From positions 705,762-769,761 of the forward strand of contig BCKL01000011.1 in the NCBI GenBank assembly GCA_001600635.1: a stretch of DNA of 64,000 nt. Reading direction: 5' to 3'. Shown here piece by piece: positions 21,764 to 31,142 of the stretch. The stretch comes from Leucosporidium creatinivorum (taxonomy: Eukaryota; Basidiomycota; Microbotryomycetes; Leucosporidiales; Leucosporidiaceae). Under the pieces are notes generated by a model. It did no database searches, was not told the DNA's origin, and saw only the letters and a list, made by a program, of their open reading frames with translations. A program made the position numbers and the translations under genes. The stretch's first letter is position 1, and every line of letters starts with the position of its first letter.

Positions 21764-22666
21764 ATGCTTCCTCCAATCAACTTCAACAAGTGGGTAGCAG
21801 AGAATGGAGATCGCTTGAAACCACCAGTGAACAACTTCTGCCTGTGAGTAGCCCTTGCCCTTCCTACTTCCGCTCAGCTCAGCTCATCGCTTCTCGCTCT
21901 TGGTACAGCTACGACGGAGGCGACTTTACCGTCATGGTAGTAGGAGGACCCAACTCGCGCAACGGTGAGCTCTCCGCTTGTACTCATCTACATCCTAGCA
22001 ATGAGCTCATCGCCCCTCTCCTCTCCCCTTCCCAGATTATCATGTCAATGAGACCGAGGAGTGGTTCTACCAGGTCAAGGGAGGCATGACGCTCAAGGTG
22101 TTGGACAACACTACCTGCTCGACAGAACGCCACACCACGCCGGAGGGACTGGAAGCCTACAAGGTCGAGGGAGGCGAGTTCAAGGACATTGAGATCGGCG
22201 AAGGCGAGATGTTCTTGCTGCCAGGTGAGTTCGCGTGACTGTCGAAGCACCGAGTGCAAGCTGACAACTTCTCCTACAGCCAACACACCTCATAACCCAT
22301 GTCGCTACGCCGATACGGTCGGAATTGTGGTCGAGAGAGTCAGGCCGAGCCATGCTGTCGGTCCGTCGTTCTCTCCCTTGTCCACTGCTTTCTCGCAGCA
22401 GTCCCTGACCACTTCGTACCGATACTCCAGACCGCCTCCGCTGGTACTGCACCTCTTCGGCGCACAAGGAGCCGACCCTCATTCGCGAAGTCGGCTTCCA
22501 CTGCGTCGACCTCGGCACCCAGCTCAAGCCTCTCATCAACGTACGTTGAGCTCGCCGAACGCGTCCGAAGTATGAGAGCTGACTCTCCACTTTCTTAAAG
22601 TCCTGGATGACCCAGCCCGAGCTTCGCAAGTGCTCTCAGTGCGGCGAGGAGGCGCCGGCCAAGTAG
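21764..22666 (+). CDS. BNA1: 3-hydroxyanthranilate 3,4-dioxygenase
   Basis: Six exons give about 190 residues, the usual fungal length. It opens [20 protein letters not shown]. The cupin iron ligands sit in [13 protein letters not shown] (His, Glu) and ANTPHNPCR (His). The end has the family's C-terminal rubredoxin-like metal site: RWYCTSS and [10 protein letters not shown]. The enzyme opens the ring of 3-hydroxyanthranilate, the last oxygenase step of the kynurenine route to quinolinate and NAD, in the cytosol. The fourth intron ends at 22430, and this acceptor alone gives VDRLRWYC; using the earlier AG would meet a stop. In RWYCTSS a serine stands where many relatives have the second cysteine. 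Confidence 0.93.
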
Positions 22667-23164
22667 CTCTTCTCTCGAGACTCGCAATCTGACTGAGTTG
22701 TCGTCGGGAACCGTTCGGGTACAGAGTACAGAGAGTACGAACTTCACGGTCGTCCTGTTGCTGCTCGCCCCTCGCCAACCTTGCTGTTCTCTCCACTACG
22801 AACTTCGGCGCTAGAACGGCGAATCTCCTCTCGGCGGCTTCAGCGGTGCCCGCCCCAGCACTTCTCTTCGATGTGTCGAGCATATTTACAGCAAGAACGG
22901 AGCTGCTCAGAGCTCAACGCTCGTTCATTCACTAAACAGCAGTGTCGTATGGTCAGACCAGCTCGCCCCGCGCCAGGAGGAATGCGGGGCTGGGGAAGAG
23001 GGGGAGGGGGATTATAGACATGGGAGAAAGGCGGATACGACGGCAGGAGAGGTTGCGAATCATGTACAGGGAGTGTCTGCGCGAAGGGAAGAGGTCAGCT
23101 TCACTGCTCAGCACCAAAGACTGGACAGACAACAAGCGACGAACCTGGCTTCGGCGACGAGTGC
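22667..23164. other. intergenic region between convergent genes
   Basis: 3' flanks of BNA1 and of the leftward gene that ends at 23165. I find no supported gene or repeat. Confidence 0.3.
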
Positions 23165-23863
23165 TCAGAGAGTGTCGTGGCTAGTATCGCCCGTCTCGGC
23201 TTCGTCGGCACTGCTATCCTCCTCCTCCTCTTCATCATCATCCTGCAGGAAGCTCTTCTTCTCAGGGAACGGCGTCGCGACAAAAGTCCTAGTCGGCTTG
23301 TAGGCCCTCTCCCCGCCGCCCGCCCTCAATCCCGGGGTTCCCCCTCCCTCGCTAGCAGGCGTGACAGCAGCCGAGCTCTCCCCAATGATAGTCGTAGGGA
23401 TGCTATCGTCCAGTTGATCCAGCTCGAGCGGCAGTTCGGAGAGAGGCGGGGGCGACAGCGCCGGGAGCTTGAGCTCTGTGATTGCGAACGAAGGGCGCTC
23501 GCGGCCGTGAGCGCCTTGAGATGAGCGTCGGCGCTGGAGGAGGGAGCTTCCTGAGGCGGTGGAAGAGGTGCTCGGTTGCATCGAAGGGCGAATGGGAGGA
23601 GGTGCCTTGTCGTCCTGGAAGGAGCAGCGTTGGCCCGTTGGCATGACGGGGCGTGAAGGCGAATCGTAGTGTGTGGGCGATTGCTTTGTATCGAAGATGG
23701 GAGGTGGTAGCTGACTAGGCGGGTCGGGCGAGAAGCGAGCGATGGGCGCGAGGATGATGGAGCTCGACGACGAGCGACGAAGTGTCGAGGGCCGACGAGC
23801 TGGAGGCTGAGCGAGGGTGTAGTGCGAAGGGGTGGCAGAGGGCGAGATGGCAAGAGTCGACAT
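23165..23863 (-). CDS. small disordered protein, unrecognised
   Basis: A single exon of 232 codons from MSTLAISPSATP. The frame is open upstream to 23980, but the methionine at 23863 is preferred because the upstream part reads like a 5' leader. The protein is rich in Ser, Pro and Arg, with PPARRPSTLRRSSSSSI near the start, ERPSFAITELKLPALSPPP in the middle, YKPTRTFVATPFPEKKSFLQDD near the end and a strongly acidic tail (DDDEEEEEDSSADEAETGD). Short conserved-looking linear motifs between disordered stretches suggest a phospho-regulated adaptor. No domain is seen. Confidence 0.6.
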   Translation of the reverse strand: MSTLAISPSATPSHYTLAQPPARRPSTLRRSSSSSIILAPIARFSPDPPSQLPPPIFDTKQSPTHYDSPSRPVMPTGQRCSFQDDKAPPPIRPSMQPSTSSTASGSSLLQRRRSSQGAHGRERPSFAITELKLPALSPPPLSELPLELDQLDDSIPTTIIGESSAAVTPASEGGGTPGLRAGGGERAYKPTRTFVATPFPEKKSFLQDDDEEEEEDSSADEAETGDTSHDTL

Positions 23864-24313
23864 GATTGCTGTATGTAGGTCTCTGTGAAACGAGCAAGTT
23901 TGGCAAAAGGGAAACCCGACTTCGAGGGGCGCCGGTCGGAGTTGGCGAGCTAGTGATGACGGAGGGGGCCCAAGTGCCATGCGACCCTCAAATCCTCAAC
24001 TTCCTGTCTGGGAAGCTTACTTCTGTGCAGCAAATCAAGCAAGAACGGATTACCGACCGACGTAGCGAGCATGTACCACGTCAAAGCGAATATAGGGGGA
24101 CAGGTGCAGCCGCGCCGAGCTCTAGTTTCGGCTCGGCGTTGGTTGATTGAAGAAGCACGTCGATTCGGGCTGGCTACGCGCGCATGCAAGTAACGAAAAC
24201 GATGGGTATGAATTCATAGAACTGGTACTGTTGCTAGCATGCGATAATCGTGCGTCAAACGCCCCTCCTCCACCTCTACCCTCTTCCTCCAAGCGTGCTC
24301 CGTATCCCAAGAC
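23864..24313. promoter_or_regulatory. intergenic region, promoter of the 23165-23863 gene
   Basis: Upstream region of the leftward gene ending at 23165 and 3' flank of the leftward gene ending at 24314. It is less GC-rich around 24180-24250 than its surroundings. I see no gene. Confidence 0.3.
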
Positions 24314-25942
24314 TCAGGCAGCGACAGTGAGGAGCACTTGTGCCCTCTTCCACCCCTCCTCCAACGCCCTCTCCGCCTCCCTCATCTCATCCCTCACTTC
24401 CTCGGCCCTACTCCTCCCTCCAATCCTCGCCCGCCTCTCCTCCCTCGCCTCAAAATCAACCACAAACTCCTCGCTCTTCTCCAACCCCTGCAGATCCTCC
24501 TTCGTAGCGATGAGCTGACCGCGCAGAGCACGAAGCTTCCGGCCTGCGTCGCCTGTGGCCGCTTGAGTGACTTGAGTGACTTCGTTCATGGCGGACAGGG
24601 CGGAGATGAGGGAGGAGGTGATGTCACGGAGGGAGGAGAGTTCGGCGAGGGCAGGAGAGGTCGTTGCTGGCGGTGGGGGACGGATGGCGGGTTCGGAGGA
24701 TGGGAAGGAGGAAGCGTGAGGGGCGCCGTCCGGGAGGGGGAGGTCATCCGAGGATGCGGAAGGGGAGAGGGATCGTGTCGAGGCGAGAGATGGACTCGTA
24801 TGTTCTTCAGGATCCTCGTGTGATCCGTCCGGATCCTCGTGTGATCCGTCCATGCTGCCGTCGTCTCCCTCGTCTCCCTCCTCGCCGTTCCGCTCGTCCT
24901 CGTCTCGGGGCAGCTCGTCCAGCTGGGCCAACGCCGCCTGCCATCCCACATCGTTCCGCGCAAAGATGCGTTCCATCTCTACGAGCTCGCGGACCTGACC
25001 TTCTCGCTGCCTGGCGAGGTCGTACAGCGATTTGACGACCGAGGAAGCGAGCGATTCGAGGATGGGCTGTCGGTCGGTGTAGTCGGCAGGGAGGGTGGGG
25101 TCGGCACTTGTTGACGATACGGCGTGGGGGTCGATCTCAGCGGTAGTGTGTTGTCGCAAGTGGGAGAGGAAGGTGCCGGTCGTCGGGAGTGAGCTCTCGA
25201 GCGCCGACGAGGACTCCGAGAGCGAAGCGTCGCGAGCTTCCTGCGCGGCCTCGTCGTCGGGGGTGTCGGCGGAAGGGGTAGAAGTTGAATATGTAGCGCT
25301 TGATGTGGATGCGATGCGTCGAGGTGTAGCGCTCCCAGCGCCGGCGAAGGCGTCCTGCAGCTGCTGCCCCAGCTGAGCCTGAGCCGACTCGTTCGGCCGT
25401 CTCGAAATCCTCCTCCCAGCCATCTCGAGCATCCCTTCTGCTTCCAACTCCTCCTCCTCTGAATCGTACCGCTCCTCCTCGCCCCCGCTCGCCCCTTCCT
25501 CCTCCTCAATTCCCAACTCCCTCAACAAGTCGCGGCTGTTGGATCTCCCTGGACTCGACGCCGAAGCCAGCTCGAATGCCAGCGAGAGGCGATTCGAGTT
25601 CGGTGAAGGAGCTCCTGATCCTGCTGCCCGCCTCCGTGGCGTCACATCAGCGAGCTCGTCGCCAATGTCGTGTCCGAGCGCGTCGCAGGAGCCATGCCTC
25701 GACCTTGATGGCGGTGTAGAGGTAGTGCCATAGTACTCGTCATCCGAGTGGGAAGAAGAGATGGCGTTGCCGAATCCTGCGCCCAGGTCGTCTGACAGGG
25801 CTGAGCCAAAGCCGCTGCCCAGCTCAAGCTCTCCCAGCTCGTTGCCAAAGCCTCCCGAGAGCATGGATGGAGAGGGCATGTCGAGGAAGGCGGGATCCAG
25901 TTCATCTTCCTCCATGGCGAGCGCAGCCGACGAGACGAGCAA
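24314..25942 (-). CDS. acidic coiled-coil protein, unrecognised
   Basis: One uninterrupted exon of 542 codons, unusual in this intron-rich window. The start may be the methionine at 25942 or the one nine codons later (MEEDELDPAFLDMPSPS). The N-terminal third is Gly/Ser/acidic (GGFGNELGELELGSGFG). A central helical part has VVKSLYDLARQREGQVREL and VEMERIFARNDVGWQAALAQLDEL, and the C-terminus is a coiled coil (LSSLRDITSSLISALSAMNEV, RAEEVRDEMREAERALEEGW). A 21-bp tandem duplication at 24810-24851 repeats GSHEDPD. I recognise no family. Confidence 0.75.
   Translation of the reverse strand: MLVSSAALAMEEDELDPAFLDMPSPSMLSGGFGNELGELELGSGFGSALSDDLGAGFGNAISSSHSDDEYYGTTSTPPSRSRHGSCDALGHDIGDELADVTPRRRAAGSGAPSPNSNRLSLAFELASASSPGRSNSRDLLRELGIEEEEGASGGEEERYDSEEEELEAEGMLEMAGRRISRRPNESAQAQLGQQLQDAFAGAGSATPRRIASTSSATYSTSTPSADTPDDEAAQEARDASLSESSSALESSLPTTGTFLSHLRQHTTAEIDPHAVSSTSADPTLPADYTDRQPILESLASSVVKSLYDLARQREGQVRELVEMERIFARNDVGWQAALAQLDELPRDEDERNGEEGDEGDDGSMDGSHEDPDGSHEDPEEHTSPSLASTRSLSPSASSDDLPLPDGAPHASSFPSSEPAIRPPPPATTSPALAELSSLRDITSSLISALSAMNEVTQVTQAATGDAGRKLRALRGQLIATKEDLQGLEKSEEFVVDFEAREERRARIGGRSRAEEVRDEMREAERALEEGWKRAQVLLTVAA
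24810..24851. repeat. two-copy 21-bp coding tandem repeat
   Basis: The unit GGATCCTCGTGTGATCCGTC plus one C occurs twice in tandem without mismatch. On the coding strand it encodes the duplicated peptide GSHEDPD and keeps the frame. Confidence 0.85.
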
Positions 25943-26134
25943 GGTGAGGTGGAGCGGAAGATTCGAAGAAGGCCAAGTTGCGGACGAGCCTCGCCGTTCG
26001 CTTCCAGCTTTCGCACGGGCTATCTCCAGGTCGGCCTCCCTTTCATCGCTTGCAGTCTCTTCGACTGGTAACGAGAAGACTAGTATCTACAATACACAGG
26101 GCAGCCCTACGGCGCCTCAACATCTAACTGCTAC

Positions 26135-29100
26135 CTAGACAAACGCCCATCCCTTCTCTCCCTCGGCCCAAGCTGCCAGCTCAGCAGCTGGAGCTCCCCT
26201 GAACCTCGAAATGTCGGGCAGTACACTCTGCTCAGCTCCTCCCTCACCCTCTACTACTGACGAGGCGTCCCGTGAGGTCGAGAGCAGGCCAAAGCCGGAG
26301 CCGCCGACCGAGGTCTCGTAGGTCTCGAAGCCGGCGTCGGCGAGGGCGGCCTTAAGGTCGGTGAGGGAGGACTCGCTGAAGTCTGTGGTGGAAGCGAGAA
26401 TCAGCTTCGAGGTCGAGGAGGAGATGCGAGGCTAGAAAACCTACCATCAGGGATGATCGTCACCGCGCAACCTCCTCCACCAGCTCCAGTGAGCTTGGTG
26501 TGCAGTCCCCAAGGCTGCTCTCCCGTCTTGGCCTTCACCGCCTCCAGCGACGCATGACCGACTCCCAGAGAGACGAGGTGCGAGTGGTTCTCGTCGATGA
26601 GCTTCTCGAGCGTCGAGATCTGAGTTGACCGCGACATGTCCGAGTCGGTGAGGCAGCGACGGGCCTCGTCCGAGATGGCTTGGATGGATTTGAGGATGGG
26701 GTTGACGAGGTCGGGCTCCTGTGTGATACGGGGGAGGTCAGCTTTCCGAAGACGAGGGAAGAAGACCGCGAGAGAGAACGAACCTCGAGCTTCCGGCGAG
26801 CGACGCCGGCGACCAAGGTCTTGGTGTCGCGCGAGACCTTTGTGTCGGTGAGAAGGAACCGAATCGACTTGAAGCTGTGTTATAATGGAGTCAGCAACGC
26901 CGTCGCTCGCGTAGAGAACACGCCGAGCTCACCCGTGCAGCCCGTCGAGTCCTCCCTGACGACCCTTGACGGCCTTGGTGAAAGCAATAGCACCGCCCAG
27001 GCTCGCCACCGTGTTATCCACCCCACTAGGCGTTCCGTGGATGATCTTCTCGGCGGTGAAAGCCCAGGCATTGACGACGTTGGCCTGCTCGGGAGTGATG
27101 GCTCGTCGACCTTTGTGGGCGGAGGGGGTGGAAGGAGGGAGAGGAAGGTGCGAGTGGGTGTAGAGGAGGGCGGAGGAGAGGCAGACGGAGTAGGCGGCGG
27201 AGGAACCGAGGCCGGCGCCGATGGGGAGGGCGGAGCGGACGGTGAGGGTTTGAGCGGGGCTGGGAGAAGGAGAAGCGAGTCAGCTACAGGATCGCAGCGA
27301 AGAAGGACGAGGGCTCACCGCTTGTCCTCTGAGAGCGACATGTAAAGGTAGAGGAAGGCAATCTCTGACTGAACGACCTTGGGGTCGACACCTCGAACGA
27401 CCTTCTGCGCAAGGACATCGACGAAACTTTGGTCGGGAGTCGACTCGGGACGAGGCGCCTTGGCGGAGGAGTGGATCTGGTCCCATGGGAGCGAGGCGAT
27501 TTCCCAAGTGGCCTCGAATTCGAAGTCGGGGAGAACGAGCGAGATCTTGCCGTCTTGACGGGATTCGGCGAGGGCGTAGCAGCGCAGGTCGACGCTGCCG
27601 GCGATGGCGGTCTGTGCAAGCGGAACGGTCAGTTGGAACGCTTCGAGATGATAACCAGAAGTGACTCACGATGCCATGCACAACAGCGTGCTCACCGAAG
27701 AGGATGACCTTCCCCGGCGCCGAGACGATGAGGCTATCGACCTCACCCTCGACCTTCACCTCCTCACCCTCCTCCTCCCTCTCCTCAGCCGTAAGAACCC
27801 TCTCCAACTTGGCCCTCGATCCCGCCTCGTCGACAACACGAACCGCTCCCGCCTCGAGGAGAGCAGCCTCGAGGTCGTCGATGAGGTCCTCGGGATCCTC
27901 GATACCGACGCAGAGGCGGATGAGGTCTTCGGGAAGGTTGCGCTCCTTGCGGATTTTGGGGTCGATGGAGGCGTGGCTGTTGCGATGCGAAGGAGGGTCA
28001 GCGGGATGAGCTGGGATTGAGAGAAGAGAGAAGGAAACGCACGACATGAGACAAGGCATCGAGATGAGCGAGTTGATGCACCCGAAACTGACACTAATGC
28101 CCCACAGCCTTGCCGCGCCTACAATCCTCTCACTAAGCGCTTTATCCTTGGTCTCGAAACTCAGAACAGCTCCCGCTCCCGAAGCGAGACGATCATGGAT
28201 CTCCTTGCCTGGGTGACCAGGGAGGCCGGGGTAGTTGACCTTGAAGCCGAGATCGTGGAGGTATTTGGCGACGAGGTGCGAGGTCGCTTGTTGCTTGTCG
28301 AGACGGAGGGCGAGCGTCTTGACGCCGCGAAGGAGGAGGAAGGAGTCGAAGGGCGAGAGGCCGTTGCCGATGGAGTTGATGGTGAAGGCGATGCCCTGTA
28401 AGAAGGAGAGAGGTTAGCATCGACACATGCGATGCCGAAAGCGCTCTACTCACCTTGGCGACGTCCTCGCGGTTGCAGCAGATGACTCCGGCCATCAAGT
28501 CGTGGTGGCCCGAGAGGTACTTCGTTCCACTGTCATACACGACATCTGCGCCGTGCTCGAGTGGGCGCTGGAGATAAGGGCTCATCATCGTGTTGTCCAC
28601 GACGATGATGGCCTCGGGCTTGTGCTGGTGGACCATCGCCGAGATGGCGGCAATGTCTGCGATTTGGAGCAGAGGGTTGGTGGGCGTCTCGAGAAGGACC
28701 ATGGTGACCCTCTCCTCGGGGTCGCTGAGGACGGGGATGAGAGTCGAAGGCTTGGTGGTGTCGAGGTGGTGCACTTTGATGCCGTTGTGAGCCTTGAGGT
28801 AGGTGAGGAGACGGTTCGAGCCGCCGTATAGGTCGTTGCCGGCGATGATGGAATCTCCGGGCTTGAGGAGACGGAAGATGACATCGAGGGCTCCCATGCC
28901 GGAGGTGACGGCGAAGGCGTGGCGAGCAGAGGAGATCTTGGCGATGTGGTGCTCTGCGAAGGAGCGAAGGGAAATGATTGCGATGTTAGTACAGGTTCAG
29001 TAGCTCGTCGCACATGTTTCTGGATGTAGTACAAGTTTGCCTCTGACTCTGTACACCATCAACCATTCTCCCTTCCGCCCCCATCTCCGCCTGCGACGAT

Positions 29101-29716
29101 AAAGGCGCAATCGCTCTCGTCGTCGGCTGTAGCTCGTCCTGTAGGCATCGGGGATGATCCGGACCCGAGCAGACAGCATCCTACACTCGTCTCCATCCCT
29201 ATGCTGACCCTGCACCCCACCGACAGCCCTCGCTCGGTCCTCCAACGCCCATCTCTCGGATTGACTCTTCCCCGCGGTTGACGGTGGAGCGGCTATTTGG
29301 AGGCTGTAGCGTATGACTCACCGAGATGGCTCCTAGTAGGGTTACCGCTGCGAGTGTAATCGTACTGTCCTCCCATCCCTTTGAAAGTAGCCGTCTGATA
29401 GATGGGCACGGAGGAGGAGCCGTGCTGGTCCTTGTGAGATGGGTCCGGGTTGTCGACGGTAGCGCATTGCGTTGCGAATCGGTACGGCTTGGCTGTGTGT
29501 AGGAGAGCTGCTTTAATGGGGTACAACTCGCTGAAAGAAGAGAAACGTACCGCGCAAGAGAGAGGAAGTGAGCGAGTTGCCCCCGAGCGAACTGGCGGCA
29601 GAGTCGAGGGGGGTGGAAGTGCCCGAGTGAGCGTCTGAGGATGCCATCGTTGAAGCTGTAGCTCGATAGCCCTTTGCGAGAGAGCTGAGAATCGAACGAG
29701 AATGGGCGGAGAGCAA
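26135..29716 (-). CDS. ERG12: cystathionine beta-lyase / mevalonate kinase fusion
   Basis: One multi-exon gene encodes two complete enzymes, roughly 950 residues. The first half is a PLP-dependent cystathionine beta-lyase (Str3/Met-2 type): PIYQTATFKGMGGQYDYTRS, TSGMGALDVIFRLL, GGSNRLL, VVDNTMMSPYLQRPLEHGAD, the Schiff-base lysine in SGTKYLSGHHD, and HASIDPKIRKE...IRLCVGIEDPEDLIDDLEAAL at its end. The second half is mevalonate kinase: SAPGKVILFGEHAVVHG, PIGAGLGSSAAYSV, GTPSGVDN and KLTGAGGGGCAVTI. Exon 27976-27670 carries the lyase C-terminus, an acidic linker of about 40 residues (LTAEEREEEGEEVKVEGEV) and the first kinase motif without a stop or methionine. The enzymes make homocysteine from cystathionine and phosphomevalonate from mevalonate. 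A leader before MASSDAH looks mitochondrial, so two start sites are possible. Confidence 0.88.
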
Positions 29717-29846
29717 GAAGCGAAGCGAAGCGGGGGAGTCGACTTGGGACTCGTTGCGTGCTCGACCAAGGTTGGCTTCAGACTAGATTCGCCTCCTTTT
29801 CCTTTCTTCTATTACTGCTTGATATCTGTAGGGAGATAGTACAGCC

Positions 29847-30754
29847 ATGTCAAAGGTGAGCCCTGGCCTGTAGCTGTACCGCTTCCCAACGCGCTCGCTA
29901 ACTCTCTCGATTCGCTCGTCGCCGCTGTAGCATCACACGGATCTCATCATGTGCCGCAAGCGTACGTACAGATTCCTGTGTAGCTCTGTAGACCGTCGCT
30001 GACCTCTTTAACCTCCTACAGAGCCCGGTATCGGTACGCTCCTCTCTCGCTCCCTTCTCGCCGCCACTTTCTGCTCTGTAAGCAAGCTGACTGACCTCCC
30101 GTTCTCGTACAGCTATCGGCCGCATGTGCGAGAAGTGTGACGGCAAATGGTGAGCTACATCCCTCTCTTCTTCCCTCGTTCAGCAGCTCCCAGCTGACTC
30201 GCATCCTCTCCCCTCCTCTTGTACCACAGCCCCATCTGCGATTCCTACGTCCGTCCCGCCGAGCTCGTTAGGATCTGCGACGAGTGCAACTTTGGAACGT
30301 ATGGAGGAAGGTGCATCATCTGCGGTTCGAACGGTGAGTTTGGCCTCGAGAGGGTGGCAGCAGAGTGAGAAGGGCGTGCTGACACTGTTGTATTGCAGGA
30401 ATCTCGGATGCGTACTATTGCACGGTGAGTCCTGCTTGCTGCACCTGGCGTGCTCGGAGTGGCCAGCAGTCGCCTCGACCGAGCATCAACTCTCTCCTCG
30501 CCGAGCCTTAGCCTTTCCCTTGCCGCAGACTGATCTGTTTGTCCTCTCTCCACGATACAGGAGTGCGTACGGCTGGAAAAGTCGCGCGATGGCTGCCCCA
30601 AGATTATCAACCTCGGAGCAAGCCGAACCGACCTCTTCTACGAGAGAAAGAAGTGAGTCCTTTTGCTGCTGCCGTCTTCTCTCACCTCTCGTCTCGTGCT
30701 TCTACTGACCTCGCCTACTCTTCGCGCAGGGCCGGCGCCTTCAATAAGGGCTAA
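29847..30754 (+). CDS. RDS3: PHF5A/Rds3 zinc-finger splicing factor
   Basis: Eight exons give about 110 residues, the length of the human protein. The sequence is nearly invariant through evolution: [94 protein letters not shown]. The CxxC pairs form the knotted zinc cluster that sits in the SF3b complex beside the branch-site adenosine. Exon 3 (30022-30033) is a 12-nt microexon coding for PGI and flanking bases. The start lies 130 bp from the start of the divergent fusion gene, so the two share a short promoter. Confidence 0.95.
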
Positions 30755-31142
30755 GCCGTCGGTTTTCGGCGCCGAGGCTCGATACTACCCGCCCTCCCTC
30801 GGCGGCTACGCCTCGCCTGTAGGAGCTCTCGACGAGTGTCACGATAGGATGCGTGGAATGTACATCAGTGGCTTGTACTGGCGGTCAGAAGAAGCGAGGC
30901 GGAAGGGCGAGTCGGCGCAAGCTCGACCGAGCCGATGGGCCAGCTGCTCAGTCGCTCTCGCTGCTGTACTCTCCTTGCGACGTTCCGAGTGTTTCTTACA
31001 ACCTTTACAGCATTTTCTGACGCTCATTGCTAACGACCTACACCTCACCTTCCAGGCCCTTCTCGGCCTCAGCCTTCAGGAGCTCATCTCTCTGAGCTCA
31101 TCGTCTCTCTCCCTCCCGCCACAACAACCTCGCTTCGCCTTG
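30755..31142. promoter_or_regulatory. intergenic region, DnaJ promoter
   Basis: 3' flank of RDS3 and the upstream region of the DnaJ gene. I see no clear regulatory motif. Confidence 0.3.

Noticed and set aside
24314-26134. The protein at 24314-25942 as an extension of the fusion gene
   Set aside because: The fusion has its own stop at 26135 after GWAFV, the usual end of the kinase, and the next frame has an independent start.
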